A DNA stretch of 64,000 bases from UBA11475 sp045655805 (GCA_045655805.1 JAZOPZ010000013.1:186001-250000); one strand, 5' to 3'; shown: positions 8,728 to 18,248, counted from the stretch's first letter. Notes: generated by a model not told the origin, from the letters alone. Made by a program: numbers and translations.

Positions 8728-9291
8728 ATGACGATTACTTATAAAAACGATATTGCTGATTACAAAAGTTTTTTGTACTACACGGCATTTATTGAGGAAA
8801 GAAAAATTCGTAATATTATAATATTCGGGGCAATTAGCGTTGCATTATTTATAACAGGGTTTGTTTTTGCTATGGTTAGGATGTTCAAGGCAGGCTCGCT
8901 ATTCGTTTATATTTCCGTAGGGATGTTGGCGCTTACACTGTTTTTGTTGTATAAAGTAATTTCGGCAGTAAAGCGTTCAATTAAAAAAATGCCGAAAGTT
9001 GCACCCGATTTTTTAAGCATAACAAACACTTACGAATTTAACGAGAATACTTTTACTGTTACTTCCAAAAACGCAAATCGCAAGAAAAAACAAACTACTG
9101 AACTTGAGTATTCGGCAATATTAAAAGGTGTTGAACGCAAAGATATAGTGTATCTTTACTTATATCCAAACGTAGCGCTTATGTATAAAAAATCAAACTA
9201 CGACGGTGACGGCGACTTAACCGAATTTCTTAAAAATAAATTAGGGGAAAAATTCAAATGCAAAAAAGCAAGAAAACAAAGTACGAAGTAA
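8728..9291 (+). CDS. YcxB-like membrane protein
   Basis: 187 residues with two transmembrane helices (about 28-48 and 57-77) and a soluble C-terminal domain. The layout (N-terminal ITYKNDIADYKSFLYY, two helices, then a strand-rich domain with FTVTSKNANRKKKQTTELEYSAI) resembles the YcxB-like family, whose function is unknown. GGAG lies 8 bases before the ATG. The last 34 bases overlap dnaB in another frame, and the basic tail ARKQSTK is encoded within that overlap. Confidence 0.7.
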   Translation: MTITYKNDIADYKSFLYYTAFIEERKIRNIIIFGAISVALFITGFVFAMVRMFKAGSLFVYISVGMLALTLFLLYKVISAVKRSIKKMPKVAPDFLSITNTYEFNENTFTVTSKNANRKKKQTTELEYSAILKGVERKDIVYLYLYPNVALMYKKSNYDGDGDLTEFLKNKLGEKFKCKKARKQSTK

Positions 9292-10934
9292 ACTTAAAAG
9301 ACGTAACTATGCCACACAATTTAGAGGCGGAGCAGGCGCTTTTAGGTTGTTTAATGCTTGATACGGATATACAAATTGACGTTTTGTCAGGGCTTAAGGA
9401 AAGCGATTTTTACGTTTCTTCACATAGGTACATATTCGACGCAATGTTAGATTTATCTAACCAAAACCAAGCGATTGATTTCGTAACGCTTTGCGATAAA
9501 CTTGAAAACGACGGTAATTTAGAGTCTGCCGGTGGTATTGAATATTTAACTACGCTTACGCAAATTATGCCGTCTTCGGCAAATTATAGGCATTACCTTG
9601 ATATCGTTACCCGTGACGGTGCTAATCGTAGGCTTATCAAAAGTGCGAGTGAAATTATCGTTAAAGCGCAATATTCACAAGATAAGCAAGAGGCTGTTTC
9701 ATTTGCCGAAAAACAAGTTTTTGACGTATCGTCTTCAATCGAAACTTCCGATATGACAAAAATTAGTCAAGTTATCCCTACGGTAGTTAACAAGTTTGAT
9801 AAAATTAGTCGTGATAAAAATGCGTTTAAGGGTGTAAGTTCGGGCTTTTCACACCTTGATTATATGCTTAACGGTTTGCATCCGACCGACTTTATCTTAA
9901 TCGCTGCAAGACCTGCAATGGGTAAAACTTCGTTCGCAATGAATATTGTCGAAAACGTCGCTCTTCAGTCAAACAAGGTTTGTGCCGTATTTTCACTTGA
10001 AATGGGCAAAGAACAACTCGCACAACGTATGCTTTGTTCGGTAGCCCAAGTTAGTATGGAAAGGGCGCTCAAGGGCAATCTTTCAAAAGAGGATTGGAAT
10101 AACCTTGCTCAAGCGAGGGCTGGGCTTTCACGCGCAAAAATATTCGTGAACGATTCTACGGCGATTACTCCTACCGAAATGCTTTCAAAGTGTAGAAGAA
10201 TTAAGAAAAAGTACGGGCTCGATTTAGTCATGATCGACTATATCCAACTTATGTCTTCGGGTGGTAGCAAAACCGCTGACAACCGTCAACAAGAAGTTTC
10301 TGAAATTTCACGTAGTCTTAAGATTTTAGCAAAGGAAATGAACGTTCCTGTGCTTGCTCTTTCACAGTTGTCCCGTGGCGTTGAATCTCGTACCGACCAT
10401 AGACCGCAACTTTCAGATATTCGTGAATCGGGTGCAATCGAACAAGACGCCGATATCGTTATGTTTATTCACCGTCCCGATAAAAACAACCTTACCGAAA
10501 AAGAAAAGGCTACCGTTCAACCTAACCTTGCTGAAATTATCGTTGCAAAACACCGTAACGGACCTGTCGGTTCATCGTTTTTATATTTTATCGGTGAGTG
10601 CACGAAATTTGTTGATACTAAAAAAGACGAAAACGGAAACTTTGTTCCTGTTATTGAAAAATATAGGTATAATCCTAACGAAAACGCTACCAAAGGGCTT
10701 GAAGATATAAAGCAAGCAAATCAATCGGAAGATGTGTCAATCGACGATCAATCAACTGAAAGCGATTTTGATAGAGCGTCTTCAGAAAACTTTTCTGCAC
10801 CGAGTGAACCTACTGAAGATAACGGCTACGTTTACACCGACGCTGATGCGCCTGCTGAAGACGAAGACGATACTCCTTACGAATACGACGACGAAAAAAC
10901 TACCGTCGACGATGAGATTTTTGGGAGTATGTAA
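9258..10934 (+). CDS. dnaB: Replicative DNA helicase DnaB with a long acidic tail
   Basis: Hexameric helicase of the replication fork. The N-terminal domain begins MPHNLEAEQALLGCLMLD. The RecA-like motor has Walker A in ARPAMGKTSFAMN (about residues 219-226), the Walker B stretch LVMIDYIQLM and the arginine-finger region SQLSRGVESR. Typical DnaB proteins are about 440-470 residues; this one has 558 because of a C-terminal extension from about residue 470 that is strongly acidic and probably disordered (DAPAEDEDDTPYEYDDE). GGGG sits 9 bases before the ATG. Another partner of helicase loading, the DnaD-like protein at 1938-3659, also has an unusual tail. Confidence 0.95.
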   Translation: MQKSKKTKYEVNLKDVTMPHNLEAEQALLGCLMLDTDIQIDVLSGLKESDFYVSSHRYIFDAMLDLSNQNQAIDFVTLCDKLENDGNLESAGGIEYLTTLTQIMPSSANYRHYLDIVTRDGANRRLIKSASEIIVKAQYSQDKQEAVSFAEKQVFDVSSSIETSDMTKISQVIPTVVNKFDKISRDKNAFKGVSSGFSHLDYMLNGLHPTDFILIAARPAMGKTSFAMNIVENVALQSNKVCAVFSLEMGKEQLAQRMLCSVAQVSMERALKGNLSKEDWNNLAQARAGLSRAKIFVNDSTAITPTEMLSKCRRIKKKYGLDLVMIDYIQLMSSGGSKTADNRQQEVSEISRSLKILAKEMNVPVLALSQLSRGVESRTDHRPQLSDIRESGAIEQDADIVMFIHRPDKNNLTEKEKATVQPNLAEIIVAKHRNGPVGSSFLYFIGECTKFVDTKKDENGNFVPVIEKYRYNPNENATKGLEDIKQANQSEDVSIDDQSTESDFDRASSENFSAPSEPTEDNGYVYTDADAPAEDEDDTPYEYDDEKTTVDDEIFGSM

Positions 10935-11365
10935 TGATTAAGATTGCTTTTATTTCGTCAATGGACACTGTTTTTGCGCAGATTGCAGAGTGCTTGGTAA
11001 ACGCCGAGGCGGAAGGGATTGCTACGGCAAAATCTTTCGGGGTGTTAGCGCAGGACGGTGAAGAACTGCCTTTCGAGGCGCTCAAGGCTTTATGGCTACG
11101 AGGGGTAGAGACAGAAGATTGTGTTTCAAGGGCTTTTTCGGATGAGGTTTTAAACGAATACGACCTTGTAATTGCGCTCAATAAACAAATTAAATTCCTT
11201 TTGCCGAAGAGTGATAAAATTCTAACGGTTGGGGATATTAACGACGGGCAGGAGTTTAACTTTAAGCCTTGCTTTGAAATAGGTGAATATTTAGACGCTT
11301 GTTATACCGTTGATAAGTTTGCTCAAAAACTTACTGAAAAAATTAAAAATGGAGATTTATTATGA
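10934..11365 (+). CDS. Low-molecular-weight phosphatase homologue without catalytic residues
   Basis: 143 residues that align along their length with YwlE/LMW protein phosphatases. The opening strand (IKIAFISS), the AECLVNAEAEGI helix, the SFGVLAQDGEELPFEAL segment and the YDLVIALNKQIKFLL strand all fit. The position just before rpiB is the usual place of the protein-arginine phosphatase in Bacillota. However, the P-loop C-x5-R-S is replaced by SSMDTVFA, so cysteine and arginine are both missing, and the general-acid DP motif near the end reads KPC. It is probably a pseudoenzyme, perhaps a phospho-protein binder. The start overlaps the dnaB stop. Confidence 0.7.
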   Translation: MIKIAFISSMDTVFAQIAECLVNAEAEGIATAKSFGVLAQDGEELPFEALKALWLRGVETEDCVSRAFSDEVLNEYDLVIALNKQIKFLLPKSDKILTVGDINDGQEFNFKPCFEIGEYLDACYTVDKFAQKLTEKIKNGDLL

Positions 11366-11820
11366 AAATTGCTATTGCTAACGACCACGGCGCTATGAAC
11401 TTTAAAAAAGCGGTAATTAAGTACCTCGTTTCAAAGGGGATTGATTACGTTGACTACGGCTATCAAGAGGGGGGCGAACCTAACCCTGACTATCCTGACT
11501 ACGCTTTACCCGCTTGTAAAGCAGTCGTTAGTGGTGAGTGTGATTTGGGTATTTTAATGTGTGGTACGGGTATCGGTATGAGTATCGTTGCAAACAAAGT
11601 GCCGGGTATTAGATGTGGGCATTGTCAAGACGTGTTCAGCGCAAGAATGACTAGAATTCACAATCATGCGAATATGATTTCTTTCGGCGAAAGAGTGCTT
11701 GGTGAAGGCGCTATGCTCGATATCGTAGAGGCATTTTTAAATGCAACACCTGATACCGTTGGCCGTCACGCAAGACGAGTTGACAAAATTAGGGAAATTG
11801 AAAAAATCTATAACAAGTAA
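11362..11820 (+). CDS. rpiB: Ribose-5-phosphate isomerase B
   Basis: Interconverts ribose 5-phosphate and ribulose 5-phosphate in the pentose phosphate pathway. 152 residues with the family hallmarks: N-terminal IANDHGA substrate loop, YPDYALPAC, the active-site cysteine in MCGTGIGMSI, and HNHANMISFGERVLG. It overlaps the preceding gene as ATGA, indicating coupled translation. Confidence 0.95.
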   Translation: MKIAIANDHGAMNFKKAVIKYLVSKGIDYVDYGYQEGGEPNPDYPDYALPACKAVVSGECDLGILMCGTGIGMSIVANKVPGIRCGHCQDVFSARMTRIHNHANMISFGERVLGEGAMLDIVEAFLNATPDTVGRHARRVDKIREIEKIYNK

Positions 11821-11876
11821 TTTTTTGCTAAATTTTAGCGTAAAGTAACTTAAACGATTTTTTTGGGGGAATATTT

Positions 11877-12737
11877 ATGAAGATTAGAAAAGCAATTATT
11901 CCTGCTGCCGGACTTGGTACTAGGTTTTTGCCTGCAACAAAAGCAATTCCAAAACCTATGTTACCAGTATTTGATAAACCTACTATTCAGTACATAGTTG
12001 AAGAAGCCGTTTTAGCAGGGATTGAAAAGGTTGCAATTATCGTTAGTCCCGACTGCGATATTATTAAAAACCACTTTCAAGAAAATAAGTCGTTAGAAGA
12101 TAATTTGCTTAAAACTGGCAAGACTGCTCTTTATCAAGTTGCGCTTAAAACACGCAATATTTGTGAGATTGAGTTTATCGTTCAAGATAAGCCAGACGGG
12201 CTTGCGGGGGCAGTTTTGAGGGCAGAACGGTTTGTTGAAAATGAACCGTTTGCTATGCTCGTAGGGGACGAAATTTATACTTCTAATAGTGAAACTTGCT
12301 TGCAAACGCTTTGCCGTGAGTATATAAACACAGGTGTAAGTCAAATTGCCACGAGTGAAGTTTTTGGCGAAGAAATCACAAAGTACGGCAACTTTGATTT
12401 TACTACGGATAAAGATGGCCGACTAAAGGTTTTAAATTTAGTTGAAAAACCATCTATCAGCGAGGCGTTTTCTAACATGGCGTCACTAGGTCGCGCCGTG
12501 CTATCACCAAAAATTTTCGACTACATTAAGAATAGTATGAATACGGACGGACGTGAAACTTTCTTGACCGATGCATATTTAGCGCTTGCTGAAAATCACG
12601 GGCTTTTCGCTTGTCCTTTCAAAGGAGAACGGTACGATATCGGCGACAAGGCAGGTTTTATTAAGGCAAATATTGATTTTGCTTTGCAAAATGAAGAAGT
12701 TAAAGACGAAATTTTAGATTTCATTAAAAATAAATAG
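11877..12737 (+). CDS. galU: UTP-glucose-1-phosphate uridylyltransferase
   Basis: Makes UDP-glucose from UTP and glucose 1-phosphate for cell-surface glycans and the galactose pathway (galT and galE lie at 24-26.6 kb). 286 residues with the nucleotidyltransferase motif AAGLGTRFLPATKAIPKPML at the N-terminus, QDKPDGLAGAV and the VEKP motif. GGGGGA precedes the ATG. A weak hairpin (GCTAAA/TTTAGC) lies in the 56-base gap after rpiB. Confidence 0.95.
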   Translation: MKIRKAIIPAAGLGTRFLPATKAIPKPMLPVFDKPTIQYIVEEAVLAGIEKVAIIVSPDCDIIKNHFQENKSLEDNLLKTGKTALYQVALKTRNICEIEFIVQDKPDGLAGAVLRAERFVENEPFAMLVGDEIYTSNSETCLQTLCREYINTGVSQIATSEVFGEEITKYGNFDFTTDKDGRLKVLNLVEKPSISEAFSNMASLGRAVLSPKIFDYIKNSMNTDGRETFLTDAYLALAENHGLFACPFKGERYDIGDKAGFIKANIDFALQNEEVKDEILDFIKNK

Positions 12738-12745
12738 GGAATTAA

Positions 12746-15295
12746 ATGCTTAACGGAAACGAATATTTTTCTACGGGGATAAAACAAGTTTTAGCCCACG
12801 CGGTTAAGGCGAAAAAAGATTATAAAAGTAATTTTTGTGGGACTGAACATATTTTATACGGGTTATTGCTTGCAAGTGAAGGGCTTGCGAGAACCTTTTT
12901 ATTGGAAGCAGGCGTAAACATTGATTTGTTTATGGTTGCTTTTAGAAAGGTCACCAAAATTAAATCGGGGGAAAGTTCTTCTCCCGCAAATAAAGCGAAT
13001 ACTTTTTCGCCGTACGTAAAAAGTCTTTTTGCCGACGCTAGGACTTGTTCTAATCAATGGAATAGCAACTACGTTGGTACAGAACATCTTTTGTATGCGC
13101 TTTTATGTGAAACCGAGTGCCACGGCTACGGTATGATAAAGTGTATGGAAGTAGATATCGACGCTCTTAAAAAGAAAATTGAGTCCGTTATGGTAAAAAA
13201 GGACCTACCTAAAGAATCGCTTGAAGATGATATCAGCGACGATTCTTATCAAACTAATCAAGAAGTTGAAGACGATTATTTTCCAACTAGCGACGGATAT
13301 TCGAATCCAAAAACCGTGCTTAAAGACGGTGAGGTTGAATATCTTAAAAAGTTCGGCGTTGATTTAACGGAACTTGCGCGCGATGGGAAGTTAGACCCTG
13401 TTATCGGTAGAAAGAACGAGATTGATAGGGTTATACAAATACTTTCAAGAAGAACAAAAAACAACCCCGTTTTAATCGGTGAACCTGGGGTTGGTAAATC
13501 GGCTATTGTCGAGGGGCTTGCTCAATCAATCGTAGAGGGCAAAGTTCCTGAAATTTTAAGCGAAAAGACGGTGTTTTCACTTGACGTTGCAGGGGCGCTT
13601 GCTGGCGCTAAATACCGTGGAGAGTTTGAAGAACGCCTTAAAAAGATTATTGATATAGTTAAAAAGAACGGAAACATTATACTCTTTATTGACGAAATAC
13701 ATAATATCGTTGGTACAGGTAGTGGTGAAAGCAGTAGTATGGATATGGCTAATATATTAAAGCCTATGCTTGCCCGTGGTGAATTCCAAACTATTGGCGC
13801 GACAACTATTGCAGAATACCGTCGCTTTATAGAAAAAGATACGGCGCTTGCGAGAAGGTTTCAACAAATTTTAGTTGAAGCCCCTGCACCTGAAGATGCT
13901 ATAAAAGTATTACAAGGCTTGCGCGATAAGTATGAATCACACCATAAGGTGATGATTTTAGACGAGGCTATTGAACAAGCCGTTTACCTTTCTGAAAGGT
14001 ACATTACTGATAGATTTTTACCAGATAAAGCCGTTGATATTATAGACGAGGCGTCTTCAAGAGTAAGGCTTGATAGTTACAACACTTTTGAAAGTAAAGT
14101 TAAAAAGGAAAAAGAATATAAGAGTTTAGTTGCTCAACACAACGACGCTATTCGCCGTGGGGACGGCGACTACGCTAAAAATATTGCCGTTGAAATTGAG
14201 AAGGTTAAAAAAGAATTGACTGCTTTAATAGAGTTGTCTAGCAAGCGTAACCCTAATGAAATCGTAAAAGTTACGGCAAACGAAGTGGCTCAAATCGTTG
14301 CAAGTTGGACGGGTATCCCAGTAGCAAAAATCAACGAGGATGAGGCGAAGAAACTTCTTAAATTAGAGGAAACCTTGCGCGCTAAAGTCGTTGGTCAAGA
14401 TGAGGCTATTCACTCCGTTTCAAACGCTATTAAAAGGGCTAGGGCAGGGCTCAAAGACCCGTCAAGACCGATTGGTTCGTTTATATTCGTAGGGCCTACT
14501 GGCGTTGGTAAAACAGAACTTTCAAAGGCTCTTGCCGAAGTTATGTTCGGAGATAGAAACGCGTTAATTAGGATTGATATGTCCGAGTATATGGAAAAAC
14601 ACAGCGTTTCAAAACTCATAGGTGCTCCTCCTGGCTACGTTGGGTACGAACAAGCAGGTCAACTTACTGATAAAATTCGTACTAAACCGTATTCTGTAGT
14701 GCTTTTTGATGAAATTGAAAAGGCGCACGAAGACGTCTTTAACTTGCTTTTACAACTCCTTGACGACGGTAGGCTTACGGATTCGCAAGGACGCGTCGTT
14801 AGTTTCAAAAACTGCGTTATCATTTTGACTTCAAACGTGGGGGCGTCTGAAGTGACGAAGAGAACTTCTTTAGGATTTATGCACGGCGACGAATCTCGTG
14901 AGTATGACGATATGAAAGAACGTATCGCTGACGCTTTAAAAGCAAAGTTTAAGCCCGAATTTTTAAATCGTATAGACGATATTATTACGTTTAGAAAACT
15001 CTCTATTGAAGATATCGCTTGTATTGCTGAAATTTTACTCACGAACTTGCGTAAAAACTTGCAACCGATGGGTATTTGGCTTGAAATTACCGATTCTGCA
15101 ATGGATATGATTTTACAAGAAAGTTACGATTCCGGCTACGGAGCAAGACCGTTAAAAAGGATTATTCAACGCCGTATTGAAGATATGATTTCGGACGGAT
15201 TATTGCGTGGGGATATCGTTGCCAACAACTTGGTAGAAATTGATTATATTAACGATCAATATACTTATAGGACTTCAGTTTGGGATGAAAATTAA
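12746..15295 (+). CDS. clpC: ClpC-type AAA+ unfoldase
   Basis: ATP-dependent unfoldase that feeds ClpP in protein quality control. 849 residues: two N-terminal Clp repeats (about 5-140), a first AAA+ module with GEPGVGKSA and VDEASSRVRL, a short middle domain, and a second AAA+ module with GPTGVGKTE and the sensor region NRIDDI. The tripeptide LGF in TSLGFMHGDE lies where ClpC/ClpA carry their ClpP-docking loop. The usual ClpC neighbours ctsR, mcsA and mcsB are not adjacent; galU precedes it by 8 bases. Confidence 0.93.
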   Translation: MLNGNEYFSTGIKQVLAHAVKAKKDYKSNFCGTEHILYGLLLASEGLARTFLLEAGVNIDLFMVAFRKVTKIKSGESSSPANKANTFSPYVKSLFADARTCSNQWNSNYVGTEHLLYALLCETECHGYGMIKCMEVDIDALKKKIESVMVKKDLPKESLEDDISDDSYQTNQEVEDDYFPTSDGYSNPKTVLKDGEVEYLKKFGVDLTELARDGKLDPVIGRKNEIDRVIQILSRRTKNNPVLIGEPGVGKSAIVEGLAQSIVEGKVPEILSEKTVFSLDVAGALAGAKYRGEFEERLKKIIDIVKKNGNIILFIDEIHNIVGTGSGESSSMDMANILKPMLARGEFQTIGATTIAEYRRFIEKDTALARRFQQILVEAPAPEDAIKVLQGLRDKYESHHKVMILDEAIEQAVYLSERYITDRFLPDKAVDIIDEASSRVRLDSYNTFESKVKKEKEYKSLVAQHNDAIRRGDGDYAKNIAVEIEKVKKELTALIELSSKRNPNEIVKVTANEVAQIVASWTGIPVAKINEDEAKKLLKLEETLRAKVVGQDEAIHSVSNAIKRARAGLKDPSRPIGSFIFVGPTGVGKTELSKALAEVMFGDRNALIRIDMSEYMEKHSVSKLIGAPPGYVGYEQAGQLTDKIRTKPYSVVLFDEIEKAHEDVFNLLLQLLDDGRLTDSQGRVVSFKNCVIILTSNVGASEVTKRTSLGFMHGDESREYDDMKERIADALKAKFKPEFLNRIDDIITFRKLSIEDIACIAEILLTNLRKNLQPMGIWLEITDSAMDMILQESYDSGYGARPLKRIIQRRIEDMISDGLLRGDIVANNLVEIDYINDQYTYRTSVWDEN

Positions 15296-15389
15296 GTTTT
15301 ACGGCAAAAAAATTTAATAGGGGTATGGATTTTTTGCAAAACCTGTGTTATTATATAGTTAGAAGGACTAATAATAAGGAGGAATTACT

Positions 15390-15920
15390 ATGAGAATTGA
15401 ATTAGTTGCAAGAAATTACGAACCTGCGGAACACCTTAAAAGGATAGTTTCGGAAAAGTTAGAAAAACTCGACAAGTATTTTTCTGACGATGCAAAAGCA
15501 AAAGTTTGCCTCAAAAAAGAGGGTAATACTTGCGTACTTGAAGTTATGCTTGACTATGCTGGCAAGTTGGTTAGGGCTGAAGTTTCTAGCGATAACTTTT
15601 ATGAAAATATCGACAAGGTTTTACCTAAACTAGAAGGGCAAATTAGGAAGTACAGAACAAAATTCGATAAGCACAGCAAAAACTCCGCTTATAAAGAACA
15701 AGCACTTTACGCTATTAACGACGTGCCTGACGTTAAACAAGGCAAAGTAGTTAAAGAAAAACGCTTTAAGATGGTACCTATGACGGCGGAAGAGGCTGCG
15801 CAAGAAATGGAATTGCTCGGTCATAACTTCTACGTTTATAAGAATATAAAGACTGATACCATCAACGTTATTTATTTAAGAAAGGATGGCGAATACGGTA
15901 TAATTGAACCGGAAGAATAG
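15390..15920 (+). CDS. hpf: Long-form ribosome hibernation promoting factor
   Basis: Binds the 30S subunit and dimerises ribosomes in stationary phase. 176 residues: an N-terminal HPF/YfiA domain (MRIELVARNYEPAEHLKRIV) and a C-terminal domain of about 55 residues (from KRFKMVPMTAEEAAQEMELLGHNFYVY) that marks the long, 100S-forming type. A strong AAGGAGG site precedes the ATG. A possible promoter is visible upstream (TTGCAA at 15334 and TATAGT at 15354), but its spacing of 14 is poor. Confidence 0.95.
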   Translation: MRIELVARNYEPAEHLKRIVSEKLEKLDKYFSDDAKAKVCLKKEGNTCVLEVMLDYAGKLVRAEVSSDNFYENIDKVLPKLEGQIRKYRTKFDKHSKNSAYKEQALYAINDVPDVKQGKVVKEKRFKMVPMTAEEAAQEMELLGHNFYVYKNIKTDTINVIYLRKDGEYGIIEPEE

Positions 15921-15921
15921 T

Positions 15922-16719
15922 ATGCAAATAGGTGTTTCAACGGCGTCGTTGTTTTTGGACCTTAATACCGAGGACGCGACGGAGTATTTAAGCGATAATA
16001 ATATTGAAGTGAGCGAGGCTTTTTTAACGGCGTTTTGCGAGTATAAAAAAGATTTTGCTTTTATGCTTAACGAAAGGCGTAAAGGTATGCCTTTTCACTC
16101 CGTACACGCTTTAACCACGCAGTTTGAACCACAACTTTATAGCAAAAATCCACGTGCTTTGCAAGGGGCTTACGATATTTTAGAAGAGGTCCTTACTGCA
16201 GGTGAAATAGTTGGGGCAAAGAACTATACTTTTCACGGTTATGCTAGAATAAAAAAAGCGCCTATCTCTATAAATTTTGACGATTGTGCTCGTTTTACTC
16301 AAGCAATTATCGACCGTTGCAAAAATCACGGTTTATCGCTAGCGTATGAGAACGTGCATTGGTGCTATTATAATTATATAGGGTTCTTTAGCGAACTGAA
16401 AAAGCGTTGCCCCGAACTTAAAGGCACGCTTGATATAAAGCAAGCGCGTCAATCGGGTATAGACTATGCTGAATTTTTATCGGAAATGGGTAACTCGATT
16501 GCTACGGTACATATTAGCGATTTAGATAAAAATGGTAAAATGTGTTTGCCACTCAAAGGAACTTTTAATTTTGACGAAATGTTCTCTCGCTTATCAGACG
16601 TAGGTTTTGACGGAGCAGTTTTAATTGAGGCGTACCGTTCGGATTACGGTGATAGGAAAGAACTTATCGCTTGCGTTGACGACGTAAAAGTCGTCGCAAG
16701 TAAGTACTTTAAACTGTAA
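15922..16719 (+). CDS. Sugar phosphate isomerase/epimerase-like TIM barrel
   Basis: 265 residues from the ATG at 15922, chosen because GGAAG lies 6 bases upstream; an in-frame TTG at 15904 lies inside hpf. Features of the xylose isomerase-like TIM barrel (AP endonuclease family 2) are visible: the opening GVSTASLF, the metal-ligand strand SLAYENVHW, GTLDIKQA, TVHISD and a closing VLIEAYRSDYG. The substrate is unknown. Confidence 0.8.
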   Translation: MQIGVSTASLFLDLNTEDATEYLSDNNIEVSEAFLTAFCEYKKDFAFMLNERRKGMPFHSVHALTTQFEPQLYSKNPRALQGAYDILEEVLTAGEIVGAKNYTFHGYARIKKAPISINFDDCARFTQAIIDRCKNHGLSLAYENVHWCYYNYIGFFSELKKRCPELKGTLDIKQARQSGIDYAEFLSEMGNSIATVHISDLDKNGKMCLPLKGTFNFDEMFSRLSDVGFDGAVLIEAYRSDYGDRKELIACVDDVKVVASKYFKL

Positions 16720-16721
16720 AA

Positions 16722-16744
16722 TGGTTCAATTTGGCAATACCGTA
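16722..16744 (-). repeat. Dispersed intergenic repeat, copy 4 (inverted)
   Basis: Read on the minus strand it runs TACGGTATTG to GAACCA and matches the 26615 copy at 18 of 23 positions. It lies 34 bases from the terminator shared with the rnf operon. Confidence 0.45.
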
Positions 16745-16777
16745 AATTATTAAAAACGAATTTTTACAAAAAAAATA

Positions 16778-16802
16778 AAGGCTCACGCAAGTGAGCCTTT
16801 TA
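16778..16802. terminator. Bidirectional terminator between the TIM-barrel gene and rnfB
   Basis: Arms AAAGGCTCAC and GTGAGCCTTT with loop GCAA. T runs occur on both strands, so it can end both the hpf operon and the rnf operon. Confidence 0.9.
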
Positions 16803-16811
16803 TCATTGAAG

Positions 16812-17630
16812 TTAAATTTCTTTAATAACTTTTTTAGGGCATTTAACAACGCAAGTTTTGCAACCGGTACACTTTAAATAATCAATAACCGGTAAGTTGT
16901 TTTCCATAACGATTGCACCTTGTGGACAGTTTTTAGCGCAAAGTGAACAACCGATACAGCCGACTTTGCACGCCGACATAACATCTTTACCCTTACACTC
17001 TGACGAGCAAGCAACGTAAACTACTGCAGTCTTTGGAATAAGTTCAATTATGGTCTTTGGACAAGCATTTACGCAGGCGCCACATCCACCACAAAGTTCT
17101 TTATCAATTACCGCTACGCCGTCAATGGTTTTGATGGCATCGTTGGTGCATTTAAGAGAGCAAGTTCCATCACCTAAACAACCGTTAAGGCAGAGTTTGT
17201 CACCACCCATATATGCGTTTTTAGCGTCACAGCCTTTGTTGCCTACGTAGTCGTACTTTTTAACGGCGTTTTCATTATTACCTGCGCATTTTACTACGGC
17301 AAACATAGGAACACTTTCAGCGACTTCTACGCCCAAGATTTTAGCGATTGCTTGTTTGTTTTCGTTAGAAGTTGCCGAACAGCCGTTAGCGGATGCTCTG
17401 CCTTCAACGACGGCTTTCGCAAAGTCAGCACAGCCTGCAAAACCACAACCACCACAGTTAGCGCCTGAAAGTTTTTCTTGAACTTCAGCGATTTTTGGGT
17501 CTTCTTGCACGGCGCAGTACTTTGAAATTACTAATATAAGAGTGGTGAATACGAGTGCGAGAACTGCTAAAATAAGCATTACGAACCCAAATGCCGACCA
17601 GTCGATAGGTTTTAATAAGTTATAATACAT
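16812..17630 (-). CDS. rnfB: Rnf complex electron carrier subunit RnfB
   Basis: Iron-sulfur subunit that accepts electrons from reduced ferredoxin and passes them into the membrane Rnf complex. 272 residues: an N-terminal transmembrane helix (about 12-35), the CGGCGFAGC cluster motif of the Fe-S domain, then ferredoxin-type motifs CGGCGACVNACP, CIGCSLCAKNCP and CTGCKTCVVKCP. GGGGG lies 7 bases before the ATG. Last gene of rnfCDGEAB. Confidence 0.95.
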   Translation of the reverse strand: MYYNLLKPIDWSAFGFVMLILAVLALVFTTLILVISKYCAVQEDPKIAEVQEKLSGANCGGCGFAGCADFAKAVVEGRASANGCSATSNENKQAIAKILGVEVAESVPMFAVVKCAGNNENAVKKYDYVGNKGCDAKNAYMGGDKLCLNGCLGDGTCSLKCTNDAIKTIDGVAVIDKELCGGCGACVNACPKTIIELIPKTAVVYVACSSECKGKDVMSACKVGCIGCSLCAKNCPQGAIVMENNLPVIDYLKCTGCKTCVVKCPKKVIKEI

Positions 17631-17642
17631 ATCGTTACCCCC

Positions 17643-18248
17643 TTATAAAGAAATCATACTGAACACGTAGAAAGCCATCGCAATGAAAGTTGCCGTAAGC
17701 ATTGCGATAGGGAATCCTTTTAAGTGTTTGTTGAAAGGTATGTGATTGAGTTTTTCTCTTAAACCACTCATAATAACGATTGCAATGGTAAAGCCTATGC
17801 CACCAAAAAATCCGTAAGCCACCGAGTTCAAAAGTCCCATAGACGCAAGGCCGAGCGCTTCAGCCGTGCCTGCGTCGATAACGAGTTCAGCAACGCCTAA
17901 AACTGCACAGTTAGTAGTGATAAGTGGTAAATAAATACCCATTGCATTGTAGAGTGCAGGTGAAAATTTTTTAAGTACGACTTCAATCATTTGTACGAGC
18001 GACGCTATTACGAAAATAAAAACGATAACTTCTAAATACTGAAGATTTAGTGGTACTAAAATGCTAGTGTAAATCGGGTAGGTAATAAGACAGGTAATCG
18101 TCATAACAAAAGTTACCGCAACGCCCATGCCTAGCGCCGATTTAGTGTCCTTTGAAACGCCTAAAAACGGGCAAATACCAAGGAATTGTACTACTACGAA
18201 GTTGTTTATAAACATTGCCATAACGGCGATTAATAAAATAGTTCCCAT
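17643..18248 (-). CDS. rnfA: Rnf complex membrane subunit RnfA
   Basis: Integral membrane subunit with six predicted helices and the family motif FLGICPFLGVSK, whose cysteine is a conserved intramembrane iron-sulfur ligand in Rnf/Nqr complexes; a second motif TNCAVLG contains the other cysteine. 201 residues. Its ATG overlaps the rnfE stop codon (TAATG), indicating coupled translation. Confidence 0.95.
   Translation of the reverse strand: MGTILLIAVMAMFINNFVVVQFLGICPFLGVSKDTKSALGMGVAVTFVMTITCLITYPIYTSILVPLNLQYLEVIVFIFVIASLVQMIEVVLKKFSPALYNAMGIYLPLITTNCAVLGVAELVIDAGTAEALGLASMGLLNSVAYGFFGGIGFTIAIVIMSGLREKLNHIPFNKHLKGFPIAMLTATFIAMAFYVFSMISL

Noticed and set aside
15334..15359. Promoter before hpf
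   Set aside because: The candidate hexamers are spaced by only 14 bases, so it is mentioned under hpf but not called.
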